Source of the DNA: Tatumella saanichensis
GTDB taxonomy: Bacteria; Pseudomonadota; Gammaproteobacteria; Enterobacterales; Enterobacteriaceae
Length of the DNA stretch: 54,787 bases
Assembly (NCBI RefSeq): GCF_000439375.1
Contig: NZ_ATMI01000008.1
Location: 1 to 54,787 of the forward strand
Reading direction: 5' to 3'
The notes under the pieces are model-generated. The model did no database searches. It was not told the DNA's origin and saw only the letters and a program-made list of their open reading frames with translations. Below are positions 28,972-39,270 of this stretch, one piece after another. Position numbers and translations under genes: made by a program. Numbering within the stretch: position 1 is the stretch's first letter; every line of letters begins with the position of its first letter.

Positions 28972-29724
28972 ATGTCGTCCCTGAATCAACAACTCTCTGC
29001 CGATAGCAGCAGGCTACTTCCTCGGCATGTCGCCATCATTATGGATGGAAACGGGCGCTGGGCGAAAAACCAAGGTAAGCTACGTATTATTGGGCATCGC
29101 GCTGGGGCGAAAGCCGTCAGAAAAGCAGTCAAATATGCTGCCCATATGGGGATAGACGCACTCACTCTCTATGCGTTTAGTAGTGAAAACTGGAATCGTC
29201 CAGAAAAAGAAGTGTCAGCATTGATGGAGCTTTTTGTCTGGGCGCTAGAAAGTGAAGTCAAAAGCCTGCATAAAAATAACATTCGGCTAAAAATAATCGG
29301 TGATGTAAAACGCTTCAGCAGCCGTATTCAGGAGCGTATTTCCAATGCCGAGTCTCTGACGGAAAATAATACCGGATTGACCCTCAATGTGGCCGCAAAC
29401 TACGGCGGGCGTTGGGATATTATTAATGGTATGCGTCAGATTGCGAGACACGTTCAACAGGGCACCTTGGCTCCGGATGAAATTACCGAAGAGATGCTGA
29501 GCAGCTCCCTGTGTCTTAATGGTCTGCCGCCGGTGGACTTAGTGATAAGAACCGGTGGTGAACATCGCATCAGTAATTTCTTGTTATGGCAGGTCGCTTA
29601 CGCTGAATTCTATTTCTGTGATGTACTTTGGCCTGACTTTGATGAACATGCTTTTCAGGGTGCATTGAATGCCTTCTCACAACGAGAACGCCGGTATGGC
29701 GGGGCAGCACCTGACAGTGAATAA
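28972..29724 (+). CDS. uppS: Undecaprenyl diphosphate synthase
   Basis: UppS extends farnesyl diphosphate with eight isopentenyl units to C55 undecaprenyl diphosphate, the lipid carrier for peptidoglycan and O-antigen. The 250-residue cis-prenyltransferase shows HVAIIMDGNGRWAKNQG (catalytic Asp and the phosphate loop), GHRAGAKAVR, TLYAFSSENWNRP, and the C-terminal DLVIRTGGEHRISNFLLWQ, AYAEFYFCDVLWPDF. AAGGA lies about 13 nt before the ATG, longer than ideal. It is followed after 18 bp by cdsA, so the two are surely cotranscribed. Confidence 0.98.
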   Translation: MSSLNQQLSADSSRLLPRHVAIIMDGNGRWAKNQGKLRIIGHRAGAKAVRKAVKYAAHMGIDALTLYAFSSENWNRPEKEVSALMELFVWALESEVKSLHKNNIRLKIIGDVKRFSSRIQERISNAESLTENNTGLTLNVAANYGGRWDIINGMRQIARHVQQGTLAPDEITEEMLSSSLCLNGLPPVDLVIRTGGEHRISNFLLWQVAYAEFYFCDVLWPDFDEHAFQGALNAFSQRERRYGGAAPDSE

Positions 29725-29742
29725 ATGGATTGGGGGTAACCT

Positions 29743-30600
29743 TTGTTAAAATCACGTTTGATTACCGCGATGATACTGATCCCGTTGGTAATCATTGCCT
29801 TATTTTGGTTACCGCCGATCGGTTTCAAAATTCTGGTTTTGGCCATTTGCATGCTGGCCGCTTGGGAGTGGGGGCAGTTTGCCGGCTTTATGCATCCTAG
29901 CCAGCGGATTTGGGTGGCAGTATTATTTGGCCTGTTGCTGAGTTTGATGAGCCTCTCGACCCCTTCCTATCACCATGATCTCTATCAGCCTGGTGTCAGC
30001 CTGTCGCTGTGGATTTCCCTCAGCTGGTGGGCCTTAGCCCTGTTGCTGGTGCTGTTTTACCCTTCCTCTGCCGCATTATGGCGCCAATCCCGCTTTCTAC
30101 GTTTGGCCTTTGGTGCACTGACTTTGGTCCCTTTCTTCTGGGGCATGGTAGCGCTTCGTCAGTACCACTATGACAGCGACCACTTTGCCGGTGCTTGGTG
30201 GTTACTGTTTGTGATGCTGCTGGTCTGGGGAGCCGATTCCGGTGCTTATATGTTCGGGCGTCTGTTTGGGCGCCATAAACTGGCGCCCAAAGTCTCTCCG
30301 GGCAAAACCTGGGAGGGGTTTGCCGGTGGACTACTCTGTTCGGCAGTGATTGCATGGGGCTTTTCACTGCTGGCACCCCTCACCGTGAGCAGCGAAACCC
30401 TGGTGATCTGCGCGGTGATTGCCACCCTTGCGTCGGTATTGGGTGATCTCACCGAAAGTATGTTTAAACGCGAAGCAGGGATTAAAGACAGTGGTCAGCT
30501 GATCCCAGGACACGGGGGTATTCTTGACCGTATCGATAGCTTAACCGCGGCGGTACCGGTATTTGCGTGCTTACTGCTTCTGGTGTTTCATATAGCTTAA
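29743..30600 (+). CDS. cdsA: Phosphatidate cytidylyltransferase
   Basis: CdsA makes CDP-diacylglycerol from phosphatidate and CTP, the branch point of phospholipid synthesis in the inner membrane. The 285-residue protein has about eight hydrophobic segments and the family signature near the C-terminus: SPGKTWEGFAGG, then LGDLTESMFKREAGIKDSGQLIPGHGGILDRIDSL with its Asp metal ligands. The start is TTG at 29743-29745 (MLKSRLITAM), preceded by GGGGGT at good spacing. It is followed after 12 bp by rseP, as in E. coli. Confidence 0.97.
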   Translation: MLKSRLITAMILIPLVIIALFWLPPIGFKILVLAICMLAAWEWGQFAGFMHPSQRIWVAVLFGLLLSLMSLSTPSYHHDLYQPGVSLSLWISLSWWALALLLVLFYPSSAALWRQSRFLRLAFGALTLVPFFWGMVALRQYHYDSDHFAGAWWLLFVMLLVWGADSGAYMFGRLFGRHKLAPKVSPGKTWEGFAGGLLCSAVIAWGFSLLAPLTVSSETLVICAVIATLASVLGDLTESMFKREAGIKDSGQLIPGHGGILDRIDSLTAAVPVFACLLLLVFHIA

Positions 30601-30612
30601 GGATAGTTGCTG

Positions 30613-31965
30613 ATGGGCAGTATACTCTGGAGTCTTGGCGCGTTTATCGTTGCACTTGGTATTCTGATTACCGTCCATGAATTTGGCCATTTCTGGGTGG
30701 CCCGCCGCTGTGGTGTCTGGGTGGAGCGTTTTTCCATTGGTTTTGGACCGGCGCTGTGGCGCAGGAAAGACAAACAGGGGACTGAATATGTCATTGCCCT
30801 GATCCCCCTGGGCGGTTATGTCAAAATGCTGGACGAGCGGGCAGGGGAAGTGCCCGCTGATCGTCTACACCAAGCGTTTACCCGTAAAACCCTCGCTCAG
30901 CGGGCGGCCATCATCGGCGCAGGCCCAATCGCTAACTTTATCTTCGCCGTTTTTGCTTACTGGCTAGTTTTCATGCATGGTGTGCCGGGGATCAAACCGG
31001 TTACCGGTGAAATAATCCCCAATTCTGTTGCCGCACACGCGCAAATTCAGCCAGGAATGGAACTTAACGCGATTGACGGTATCGAAACGCCTGATTGGGA
31101 TGCAGTTCGTCTGGCACTGATGGGAAAAATCGGCGACAGTAGTGCCGCATTGACCTTGTCAACGTTCGGGCAGTCTGCCACGCAGGTGAAGCAACTGGAT
31201 TTACGTCACTGGACGTTTGATCCGGAAAAGCAGGATCCGGTGCAGTCGTTAGGCATCATCCCAAAAGGGCCGGTGATTGAAACCACTCTGGCCGAAGTGC
31301 AAAAAAACTCACCGGCGGCATCAGCGGGTTTGCAAGCCGGAGACAGGATCGTTAAAGTCGGGGGGCATCCGATCACTGACTGGCAGTCCTTTGTTAGCAG
31401 TGTCAGAGATAACCCGCAAAAACCTCTGCCGTTAGAGGTAGAGCGTGCCGGTGTGAGCTTGACCTTCACCCTGACCCCGTCAGCGAAAGAAGGGGCGCAG
31501 GGCACAGAAGGTTTTGCTGGGGTGATCCCGCGGGTACAGGCGCTGCCTGAGCAATATCGGACACTGCGGCAGTACGGTCCTGTAGCAGCCATCGGTGAGG
31601 CAGGGGTAAAAACCTGGCAATTGGTCAAGCTGACGGCGTCGATGCTAGAAAAATTAGTAACCGGTGATATTAAGCTGAATAATCTCAGCGGGCCGATTTC
31701 CATTGCGCAGGGCGCAGGGATTTCGGCGGAGTACGGAATGATTTACTATTTAATGTTTCTGGCATTAATTAGTGTCAATCTGGGGATAGTTAACCTTATC
31801 CCGTTACCGGTGTTAGATGGTGGGCATCTGCTCTTCCTGTTGATTGAAAAAATCAAAGGTGGGCCGGTGTCTGAGCGAGTTCAGGACTTCAGTTACCGCA
31901 TCGGGGCAATCGCACTGATGATGTTAATGGGGCTTGCACTTTTCAATGATTTCTCACGTTTGTAG
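30613..31965 (+). CDS. rseP: Site-2 intramembrane zinc protease RseP
   Basis: RseP cuts the anti-sigma factor RseA after DegS in the sigma-E stress cascade, and removes remnant signal peptides. The 450-residue product starting MGSILWSLG has the E. coli length. The zinc site is HEFGH (His22, Glu23, His26) in the first membrane segment, with the third ligand in [10 protein letters not shown]. Two periplasmic PDZ domains lie between (about residues 125-290). The ATG at 30613 has AAGGA 9 nt upstream; a TTG at 30607 is too close to it. RseP links to bamA and degP in this window: outer-membrane assembly failure triggers its pathway. Confidence 0.97.
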   Translation: MGSILWSLGAFIVALGILITVHEFGHFWVARRCGVWVERFSIGFGPALWRRKDKQGTEYVIALIPLGGYVKMLDERAGEVPADRLHQAFTRKTLAQRAAIIGAGPIANFIFAVFAYWLVFMHGVPGIKPVTGEIIPNSVAAHAQIQPGMELNAIDGIETPDWDAVRLALMGKIGDSSAALTLSTFGQSATQVKQLDLRHWTFDPEKQDPVQSLGIIPKGPVIETTLAEVQKNSPAASAGLQAGDRIVKVGGHPITDWQSFVSSVRDNPQKPLPLEVERAGVSLTFTLTPSAKEGAQGTEGFAGVIPRVQALPEQYRTLRQYGPVAAIGEAGVKTWQLVKLTASMLEKLVTGDIKLNNLSGPISIAQGAGISAEYGMIYYLMFLALISVNLGIVNLIPLPVLDGGHLLFLLIEKIKGGPVSERVQDFSYRIGAIALMMLMGLALFNDFSRL

Positions 31966-32014
31966 ATAACAGAACTCTACGAACGGGGATGTGTTAGGAA
32001 CACGCATAATAACG

Positions 32015-34429
32015 ATGGCGATGAAAAAGTTGCTCATAGCGTCGCTGCTGTTTAGCAGCGCCACCGTGTACGGTGCAGACGGTTTCGTAGTGAAAGATAT
32101 TCATTTCGAAGGGCTGCAGCGAGTTGCCGTCGGGGCGGCCTTGCTTAGCATGCCTGTTCGTGTGGGGGATACGGTTGATGATGATGACATCAGAAATACC
32201 ATCCGCTCACTGTTCGCAACCGGTAATTTCGATGATGTCCAGGTCATGCGGGATGGCGGCGATCTGATCGTACAGGTCAAAGAACGTCCGACCATTGCCA
32301 GTATCACCTTCTCCGGTAATAAATCGGTGAAAGATGACCAGCTGAAGCAGAATCTGGAAGCCTCTGGGGTGCGGGTAGGGGATGCCCTTGATCGCACCAC
32401 CATCTCAACGATTGAGAAGCAATTAGAGGATTTCTACTACAGCGTCGGTAAATATACCGCCAGCGTGAAGGCGATTGTTACGCCGTTGCCACGTAACCGT
32501 GTTGACCTGAAGTTTGTGTTCACTGAAGGGGTTTCGGCTAAAATCCAGCAGATCAATATCGTCGGCAACAAAGCGTTCAGCTCCGATGAACTGATCTCGC
32601 ACTTCCAACTGCGTGACGAAGTGCCGTGGTGGAATCTGGTTGCTGACCGTAAATACCAGAAACAAAAACTGGCTGGGGATCTGGAAACACTGCGCAGTTT
32701 CTATCTGGATCGCGGTTATGCCCGTTTTAATATTGACTCTACTCAGGTCAGCCTGACGCCGGATAAGAAGGGGATTTATATCACCGTCAATATCCATGAA
32801 GGCGATCAGTATAAGATCTCCGGTGTAGTGGTCAACGGTGATATGGCCGGCCATTCGGCAGAAATCGAAAACTTGGCAAAAATTCCACCGGGCGAGTTGT
32901 ATAGCGGTGCCAAGGTGACGGCTATTGAAGACAGCATCAAAAAGCTGTTGGGTAATTATGGTTATGCCTATCCGCAAGTGATGACACAGCCGGAAATCGA
33001 TGACAAAACTAAGACCGTTAAGCTTCACGTCAGTGTGAATGCCGGTAACCGTTACTACGTGCGTAAGATTATCTTCCGCGGTAATGATGTCTCTAAAGAT
33101 TCCGTCCTGCGTCGTGAAATGCGTCAGATGGAAGGGGCTTGGCTGGGCAGTAACTTAGTCGAACAGGGTAAAGAGCGGCTGAACCGTACCGGTTACTTTG
33201 AGACGGTAGACGTAGATACCCAACGGGTGCCTGGCTCACCTGATCAGGTCGATGTTATTTACAACGTTAAAGAACGTAATACCGGGACCTTTAATATCGG
33301 TGTCGGCTATGGTACGGAAAGTGGGGTCAGCTTCCAGGTTGGGGTCACCCAAGAAAACTGGATGGGCACCGGGAATACCGTAGGGATTAGCGGTACCAAA
33401 AACGACTATCAGACTTATGCTGAACTGTCGATGACTGACCCTTACTTTACCGTTGACGGTGTTAGCCTTGGCGGGCGCCTGTTCTATAATGACTTTAAAG
33501 CTGATGATGCGGACTTGTCGGACTATACCAACCGTAGTTATGGTGCCGACGGTACACTGGGCTTCCCAGTCAATGAGAACAATACCCTGCGTGTCGGGTT
33601 AGGCTACGTGCATAACGATCTGTCTGATATGCAGCCTCAGGTCGCCATGTGGCGCTACTTTGACTCGGTTGGTAAGCATCTGTCGACGCAAAATGATGAT
33701 GGCAGTTATTCCTCGGATGACTTTACTTTCAACTACGGCTGGACCTATAACACCCTCGATCGCGGATTTTTCCCGACCGCTGGTAACCGGACCAACCTGA
33801 ACGGTAAAATTACTATCCCAGGCTCTGATAACAGTTACTATAAAGCGACACTGGATACTCAGCAGTATATGCCGCTTAATAACGACCATACATGGGTCTT
33901 ATTAGGACGCGGTCGTCTGGGCTACGGAGACGGCTTAGGTGGCAAAGAGATGCCATTCTACGAGAACTTCTATGCCGGTGGTTCCAGTACGGTACGTGGT
34001 TTCCGTTCGAACACCGTCGGCCCGAAAGCGGTCTATATGAAATACGGTGATGACTCGAACTGTGGCAAAACCACCGATAGTCTGTGCAAATCTGATGACG
34101 CGGTGGGCGGTAATGCGATGGCTGTGGCCAGCCTTGAGCTGATCACCCCGACCCCGTTTGTCAGTGAGAAATATGCTGACTCGCTGCGTACCTCTGTATT
34201 TGTTGATGCCGGGTCGGTATGGGATACTAACTGGCAGAATACTTCAGAAACTGAAGCTTTGGGCATTCCTGACTACAGCAAACCAGGTAATGTGCGTGTC
34301 TCTAGCGGTGTTTCACTGCAATGGATGTCGCCTTTAGGCCCGCTGGTATTCTCATATGCGCAGCCGATCAAAAAGTATGAAGGGGATAAAGCAGAACAGT
34401 TCCAGTTTAATATCGGGAATACCTGGTAG
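32015..34429 (+). CDS. bamA: Outer-membrane protein assembly factor BamA
   Basis: BamA is the Omp85 core of the BAM complex, which inserts beta-barrel proteins into the outer membrane. The 804-residue protein has a 20-residue signal peptide ([14 protein letters not shown]), five POTRA domains (about 24-421) and a 16-strand barrel. The barrel holds the conserved VRGF in loop 6 ([15 protein letters not shown]) and the paired loop-6 cysteines, and ends in the aromatic signal FNIGNTW. Loop 6 and other extracellular parts differ from E. coli, as expected for exposed regions. The chosen ATG matches MAMKKLL of the family; AGGA lies about 15 nt upstream. skp follows. Confidence 0.99.
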   Translation: MAMKKLLIASLLFSSATVYGADGFVVKDIHFEGLQRVAVGAALLSMPVRVGDTVDDDDIRNTIRSLFATGNFDDVQVMRDGGDLIVQVKERPTIASITFSGNKSVKDDQLKQNLEASGVRVGDALDRTTISTIEKQLEDFYYSVGKYTASVKAIVTPLPRNRVDLKFVFTEGVSAKIQQINIVGNKAFSSDELISHFQLRDEVPWWNLVADRKYQKQKLAGDLETLRSFYLDRGYARFNIDSTQVSLTPDKKGIYITVNIHEGDQYKISGVVVNGDMAGHSAEIENLAKIPPGELYSGAKVTAIEDSIKKLLGNYGYAYPQVMTQPEIDDKTKTVKLHVSVNAGNRYYVRKIIFRGNDVSKDSVLRREMRQMEGAWLGSNLVEQGKERLNRTGYFETVDVDTQRVPGSPDQVDVIYNVKERNTGTFNIGVGYGTESGVSFQVGVTQENWMGTGNTVGISGTKNDYQTYAELSMTDPYFTVDGVSLGGRLFYNDFKADDADLSDYTNRSYGADGTLGFPVNENNTLRVGLGYVHNDLSDMQPQVAMWRYFDSVGKHLSTQNDDGSYSSDDFTFNYGWTYNTLDRGFFPTAGNRTNLNGKITIPGSDNSYYKATLDTQQYMPLNNDHTWVLLGRGRLGYGDGLGGKEMPFYENFYAGGSSTVRGFRSNTVGPKAVYMKYGDDSNCGKTTDSLCKSDDAVGGNAMAVASLELITPTPFVSEKYADSLRTSVFVDAGSVWDTNWQNTSETEALGIPDYSKPGNVRVSSGVSLQWMSPLGPLVFSYAQPIKKYEGDKAEQFQFNIGNTW

Positions 34430-34465
34430 CCGGCTGCTCTGAGTTATTTCTTAAAGTATTGCAAG

Positions 34466-34490
34466 ACGACAGCTTTTGCTGTCGTTTTTT
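34466..34490 (+). terminator. Terminator-like hairpin between bamA and skp
   Basis: ACGACAGC / GCTGTCGT with a TTTT loop is followed by a T-run, in the 110-bp gap. As skp usually shares the bamA transcript, it may be partial. Confidence 0.8.
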
Positions 34491-34539
34491 GCAACAATCG
34501 TGTCTACAGTGACACAAACGGTGATGTAAGGAGTTTATA

Positions 34540-35040
34540 GTGAAAAAGTTGTTATGTGCCGCAGGTCTTGGTCTCGCTCTGGCTGCTTCTTCTGTCGCGG
34601 CTCAGGCTGCTGACAAAATTGCAGTGGTGAACGTATCCAGCATCTTCCAGCAGTTACCACAGCGTGCCACAGTTGCCCGTCAGCTGGAAAATGAGTTCAA
34701 AGGTCGTGCAACCGATCTGCAGACTCAAGAACGTGCACTGCAGACTCAAATGCAGAACTTCCAGCGTAATGCCTCTACCATGAAAGCCAGTGATCGTGCC
34801 CGCACAGAGAAAGAACTGATGGCTCAGCGTCAAAGTTTCTCTGAGAAAGCTCAGGCTTTCGAGCAGGATAACCGTCGTCGTCAGACTGAAGAACGCAACA
34901 AATTACTGGCCAGCATCCAGACTGCAGTGAAGAAAGTTGCTTCTAGCGAAGGTTATGATGTCGTGATCGATTCTGACGCCGTGGCTTATGCCAGCGATGC
35001 GAAAGACATCACCGCTGACGTGCTGAAACAGGTTAAATAA
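34540..35040 (+). CDS. skp: Periplasmic chaperone Skp
   Basis: Skp is a trimeric jellyfish-shaped holdase that shields unfolded outer-membrane proteins on the way to BamA. The 166-residue precursor has a signal peptide to about residue 23 (ending AQA before ADKIAVV). The body is strongly helical and charged, with a long alpha-hairpin ([38 protein letters not shown]) forming the tentacles. The start is GTG, with TAAGGAG 6 nt upstream. lpxD begins 3 bp after its stop, giving the classical bamA-skp-lpxD-fabZ-lpxA-lpxB order. Confidence 0.97.
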   Translation: MKKLLCAAGLGLALAASSVAAQAADKIAVVNVSSIFQQLPQRATVARQLENEFKGRATDLQTQERALQTQMQNFQRNASTMKASDRARTEKELMAQRQSFSEKAQAFEQDNRRRQTEERNKLLASIQTAVKKVASSEGYDVVIDSDAVAYASDAKDITADVLKQVK

Positions 35041-35043
35041 TTG

Positions 35044-36069
35044 ATGGCATCTTTCCTACTGGCTGATTTAGCCCGGCAGTTAGATGCAGAATTGCACGGA
35101 GATGGCGATATCGCCATCTCCGGCATTGCTTCTATGCAATCAGCAACCCGTGGCAATATTACTTTCCTGGCCAACAGTCGTTACCGCGAGCAACTCGCGC
35201 ACTGCAATGCAGATGCTGTGGTGCTGACGGAAGCAGATCTGGCGTACTGCAGCACTGCAGCACTGGTCGTGAAAGACCCTTACCTGAGCTATGCGCGTTT
35301 GGCACAAATTCTCGATACTACCCCGCAACCGGCGACAGATATTGCCCCGAGTGCGGTGCTCTCCCCTGAGGCGACCATCGGTGACAAGGTTTCTATCGGT
35401 GCGAACGCGGTGATTGAGTCCGGTGTGGTGCTTGGCGATAACGTGGTAATCGGCGCCGGTTGTTTTATCGGTAAAAATACCCGTATCGGTGCAGGGACTC
35501 GCCTGTGGGCTAATGTTTCGGTCTATCATGAAATTGTGATCGGTGAAAAGTGCCTGATTCAATCCGGGACGGTGATCGGCGCTGACGGCTTTGGTTATGC
35601 CAATGATCGCGGTAATTGGGTGAAGATCCCACAGCTCGGTACTGTCGTGATCGGTGACCGAGTGGAAATCGGTGCCTGTACGACCATTGACCGTGGTGCG
35701 TTGGATAATACGCAGATCGGTAACGGTGTGATCATCGATAATCAATGTCAGATTGCACACAATGTCATTATTGGCGACAATACAGCAGTTGCTGGCGGTG
35801 TGATCATGGCTGGAAGCCTGAAAATTGGTCGCTACTGTATGATTGGTGGTGCCAGTGTGATCAACGGCCATATGGAAATCTGTGATAAAGTAACGGTCAC
35901 TGGGATGGGTATGGTGATGCGCCCAATCACGGAACCTGGTGTATACTCCTCAGGTATTCCGCTGCAGGCCAACAAAGCGTGGCGTAAGACAGCGGCGCTG
36001 GTCATGAATATCGATGATATAAACAAGCGGTTGAAAGCGGTTGAACGTAAAGCCGGTAAAGATAATTAA
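35044..36069 (+). CDS. lpxD: UDP-3-O-(3-hydroxymyristoyl)glucosamine N-acyltransferase
   Basis: LpxD adds the second 3-hydroxyacyl chain to lipid A precursor, using acyl-ACP. The 341-residue product has the E. coli length: an N-terminal uridine-binding domain, a left-handed beta helix with many hexapeptide repeats ([20 protein letters not shown] and similar), the catalytic His in [11 protein letters not shown], and a C-terminal helix. The start is the ATG at 35044 just after a TTG at 35041, only 3 nt beyond the skp stop, so it depends on coupling. The following 167-bp gap before fabZ holds no gene. Confidence 0.97.
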   Translation: MASFLLADLARQLDAELHGDGDIAISGIASMQSATRGNITFLANSRYREQLAHCNADAVVLTEADLAYCSTAALVVKDPYLSYARLAQILDTTPQPATDIAPSAVLSPEATIGDKVSIGANAVIESGVVLGDNVVIGAGCFIGKNTRIGAGTRLWANVSVYHEIVIGEKCLIQSGTVIGADGFGYANDRGNWVKIPQLGTVVIGDRVEIGACTTIDRGALDNTQIGNGVIIDNQCQIAHNVIIGDNTAVAGGVIMAGSLKIGRYCMIGGASVINGHMEICDKVTVTGMGMVMRPITEPGVYSSGIPLQANKAWRKTAALVMNIDDINKRLKAVERKAGKDN

Positions 36070-36236
36070 TCATAACTTAACCGGTCGACGATCACGGTAA
36101 CTGGGGAAAATCTCAGAACATATACCGTGATTTATCGGACTGCCCCGAGACCTTTTATCTTTGCGACCTGCATAGCCCTCCTGGCTGGCAGGTCGTGTTA
36201 TTGTTGCTAACAGCTTTTTAGGACAGGAAGAGTATT

Positions 36237-36692
36237 TTGACTACTGAAATACATACTCTGCAAATTGAAGAGATTCTGGAACTTCTGCCTCACCGTTATC
36301 CGTTTTTACTGGTTGATCGCGTTCTGGACTTTGAACCGCATAAATATTTACGCGCTGTAAAAAACGTCACCGTTAACGAGCCGTTCTTTCAGGGACATTT
36401 CCCGGGTAAACCTATTTTTCCTGGCGTGTTAATCCTGGAAGCGATGGCACAGGCGACCGGTATCTTGGCGTTTAAAAGCGTGGGTAAACTGGAGCCGGGT
36501 GAACTCTACTACTTTGCGGGTATTGATAACGCACGCTTCAAACGCCCTGTAGTACCGGGAGATCAAATGGTGATGGAAGTCACCTTTGAGAAGACCCGCC
36601 GTGGTCTGACCCGTTTCAGCGGTGTTGCGACTGTTGATGGTAAAGTGGTCTGTGAAGCAACAATGATGTGTGCCCGTAGCCGGGAGGCATAA
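36237..36692 (+). CDS. fabZ: 3-hydroxyacyl-[acyl-carrier-protein] dehydratase FabZ
   Basis: FabZ dehydrates 3-hydroxyacyl-ACP in fatty-acid elongation and competes with LpxA for 3-hydroxymyristoyl-ACP, so its place beside lpxA makes regulatory sense. The 151-residue hot-dog-fold protein has catalytic His in [15 protein letters not shown] and catalytic Glu in [10 protein letters not shown]. The start is TTG at 36237-36239, as in E. coli, with AGGAAG upstream. Its stop overlaps the lpxA start by one base (TAATG), indicating coupling. Confidence 0.98.
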   Translation: MTTEIHTLQIEEILELLPHRYPFLLVDRVLDFEPHKYLRAVKNVTVNEPFFQGHFPGKPIFPGVLILEAMAQATGILAFKSVGKLEPGELYYFAGIDNARFKRPVVPGDQMVMEVTFEKTRRGLTRFSGVATVDGKVVCEATMMCARSREA

Positions 36693-37480
36693 TGATTGAT
36701 AAAACCGCCAGCATCCATCCTTCTTCGATAATCGAAGAAGGTGCGATTATAGGACCAGGCGTCCGTATCGGACCGTTCTGCGTGATTGGTGCGCATGTCG
36801 AGATTGGGGAAGGCTCTGACCTGAAATCCCATGTCGTCGTCAACGGCCACACCACGATCGGTAAACAGAACGAGATCTTTCAGTTCACGTCGATCGGTGA
36901 AGTTAACCAGGATCTAAAATACGCGCAGGAAGAGACCCGGGTCGTCATTGGCGATCGTAACCGTATCCGTGAAGGGTCATCGATCCATCGCGGCACGACT
37001 CAGGGCGGCGGCTTAACCCATATTGGTAGTGATAACCTGATGATGGGCAACACCCATATCGCCCATGACTGCCAGATCGGAAATAGCTGTATTTTTGCCA
37101 ACAATGCTACCTTGGCCGGTCATGTCACGGTGGATGATTTTGCCATCATTGGCGGAATGACCGCTATCCACCAGTGGTGCACTATCGGCGCACATGTGAT
37201 GGTGGGCGGCTGCTCCGGCGTGGTACAGGATATTCCTCCGTATGTGATTGCTCAGGGTAATCATGCATCGCCGTTTGGCGTTAATATTGAAGGTCTCAAG
37301 CGTCGTGGCTTCTCAAAAGACGCCTTGCATGCCATCCGTAATGCTTACAAACTGCTATATCGCAGCGGCAAAACGCTGGATGAAGTCAAACCTGAAATTG
37401 AAGCGCTGGCAAAAGCCCACGCAGAAGTTCAGCCATTCTATGACTTCTTCGCCCGTTCTACCCGTGGCCTTATCCGGTAA
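36692..37480 (+). CDS. lpxA: UDP-N-acetylglucosamine acyltransferase
   Basis: LpxA transfers 3-hydroxymyristate to UDP-GlcNAc, the first, reversible step of lipid A synthesis. The 262-residue protein (E. coli 262) is a left-handed beta helix of hexapeptide repeats starting [20 protein letters not shown]. The catalytic His is in [10 protein letters not shown], about residue 125, and the C-terminal helical domain begins after [15 protein letters not shown]. It overlaps fabZ by one base and is followed by lpxB after only 3 nt. Confidence 0.98.
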   Translation: MIDKTASIHPSSIIEEGAIIGPGVRIGPFCVIGAHVEIGEGSDLKSHVVVNGHTTIGKQNEIFQFTSIGEVNQDLKYAQEETRVVIGDRNRIREGSSIHRGTTQGGGLTHIGSDNLMMGNTHIAHDCQIGNSCIFANNATLAGHVTVDDFAIIGGMTAIHQWCTIGAHVMVGGCSGVVQDIPPYVIAQGNHASPFGVNIEGLKRRGFSKDALHAIRNAYKLLYRSGKTLDEVKPEIEALAKAHAEVQPFYDFFARSTRGLIR

Positions 37481-37483
37481 TTG

Positions 37484-38629
37484 ATGGCGATGCGTCCACT
37501 GACTGTAGCACTGATCGCCGGGGAAACCTCCGGCGATATTCTTGGTGCTGGCCTTATTCGGGCCCTTAAAGAAAAACACCCTGATATTCGCTTTGTTGGC
37601 GTCGCCGGACCGCTGATGCAGGCCGAAGGTTGCGAAGCATGGTACGAGATGGAAGAGCTGGCAGTGATGGGGATTGTTGAAGTCTTGGGTCGTCTACCCC
37701 GCCTGTTACATATTCGCCGTGATCTGACCCGTCGTCTGAGTGCTTTGAAGCCGGATGTGTTTGTCGGTATCGATGCCCCTGATTTTAATATTCCGCTGGA
37801 AGGCCGTCTCAAACGGGCTGGGATCCGCACCATCCACTATGTGAGTCCATCGGTGTGGGCATGGCGGCAGAAGCGGGTGTTTAAAATTGGCCGTAATACC
37901 GACCTGGTATTAGCCTTCCTACCTTTTGAAAAAGCCTTCTACGATCAATTTCAGGTTCCTTGCCGTTTTATCGGTCACACCATGGCGGACAGTATTCCGT
38001 TACAACCTGATAAGCAGGCGGCGCGGGAACGGCTATCGCTACCGGCAGATGCCTTGTGTCTGGCATTACTGCCGGGCAGTCGCAGCGCAGAAGTTGAGAT
38101 GCTCAGTGCTGATTTTCTGAGAGCCGCGCAGTTACTGCGTGAGAAGTATCCGGCATTGGAGATTGTGGTGCCGATGGTGAATGCCCGCCGCCGTCAGCAA
38201 TTTGAAGCGATCAAAGCGCAGGTGGCCCCGGAATTGGTTTTACATCTGATTGAGGGTCAGGCGCGAGATGTGATGATTGCCAGCGATGCGGCAATCTTAG
38301 CATCCGGTACCGCGGCGCTAGAGTGTATGCTGGCCAAATGTCCAATGGTGGTCGGTTACCGGATGAAACCTTTTACCTACTGGTTGGCCAAGCGATTGGT
38401 CAAAACCGAATGGGTTTCTTTGCCTAACCTGTTAGCGGGTAGAGAGCTGGTAAGAGAACTGCTGCAGGAAGAGTGTCAGCCACAACAGTTGGCAGAGGTA
38501 CTGGAGCCGTTGTTGCATCAGGGATCGGAGCGCGAAGCATTATTGGCCACTTTTACAGAACTGCATCAGCAGATCCGCTGGGATGCCGATCAACAAGCGG
38601 CACAGGCAGTACTGGAATTGATTGAATGA
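37484..38629 (+). CDS. lpxB: Lipid A disaccharide synthase
   Basis: LpxB joins UDP-diacylglucosamine and lipid X to form the beta-1,6-linked disaccharide of lipid A; it is a peripheral inner-membrane GT19 glycosyltransferase. The 381-residue protein (E. coli 382) shows [50 protein letters not shown] and [22 protein letters not shown]. Several start codons cluster here (TTG 37481, ATG 37484, ATG 37490); I chose the first ATG. Its last bases overlap the rnhB start (ATGA). Confidence 0.98.
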   Translation: MAMRPLTVALIAGETSGDILGAGLIRALKEKHPDIRFVGVAGPLMQAEGCEAWYEMEELAVMGIVEVLGRLPRLLHIRRDLTRRLSALKPDVFVGIDAPDFNIPLEGRLKRAGIRTIHYVSPSVWAWRQKRVFKIGRNTDLVLAFLPFEKAFYDQFQVPCRFIGHTMADSIPLQPDKQAARERLSLPADALCLALLPGSRSAEVEMLSADFLRAAQLLREKYPALEIVVPMVNARRRQQFEAIKAQVAPELVLHLIEGQARDVMIASDAAILASGTAALECMLAKCPMVVGYRMKPFTYWLAKRLVKTEWVSLPNLLAGRELVRELLQEECQPQQLAEVLEPLLHQGSEREALLATFTELHQQIRWDADQQAAQAVLELIE

Positions 38630-39240
38630 GTGAATTTATTTATCCCTGCAGCGGCATCATTGCCGGTGTGGATGAAGTCGGTCGTGGTCCGTTGGTTGGG
38701 GCAGTGGTCACCGCTGCGGTGATCCTCGATCCTCAGCAACCCATTACAGGACTGGCTGACTCAAAAAAACTGAGTGAAAAACGTCGTCTGGCGCTGTTTG
38801 ATGAGATCAAAGAGAAAGCATTGTGCTGGAGCTTAGGTCGTGCAGAACCGGAAGAGATCGATCAATTGAATATTCTGCAAGCTACCATGCTAGCGATGCA
38901 GAGGGCCGTTGCCGGGCTTAGTGTACAGCCGGAGTTGGCACTGATCGATGGTAACCGCTGTCCGCCACTGCCAATGGCCGCTCAGTCTGTTGTCAAAGGG
39001 GACAGCCTAGTGGCGGAAATCAGCGCCGCCTCAATTCTCGCCAAAGTCACGCGAGATCAAGAGATGGCTGAATTGGATGCTCTGTACCCCGGCTACGGTT
39101 TTGCTAAGCATAAAGGCTATCCTACGCCACTGCATCGAGAAAAATTAGCGTTACTAGGGCCAACTCCGTTCCACCGCCGCAGTTTTGGCCCAGTCCGTCA
39201 GGCACTGAATACCAAAGCAGCGCTTGGACAGCGATCCTGA
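38626..39240 (+). CDS. rnhB: Ribonuclease HII
   Basis: RNase HII cuts RNA in RNA-DNA hybrids and initiates removal of single ribonucleotides from DNA. The 204-residue protein (E. coli 198) has the catalytic [12 protein letters not shown] (Asp16, Glu17), further Asp in ALIDGN and the [12 protein letters not shown] segment with DE-type [17 protein letters not shown]. It overlaps lpxB by 4 bases and precedes dnaE by 30 bp, the standard lpxB-rnhB-dnaE order. No abnormality. Confidence 0.97.
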   Translation: MSEFIYPCSGIIAGVDEVGRGPLVGAVVTAAVILDPQQPITGLADSKKLSEKRRLALFDEIKEKALCWSLGRAEPEEIDQLNILQATMLAMQRAVAGLSVQPELALIDGNRCPPLPMAAQSVVKGDSLVAEISAASILAKVTRDQEMAELDALYPGYGFAKHKGYPTPLHREKLALLGPTPFHRRSFGPVRQALNTKAALGQRS

Positions 39241-39270
39241 CGCATCATTAATCGCAACACCGGATATTCT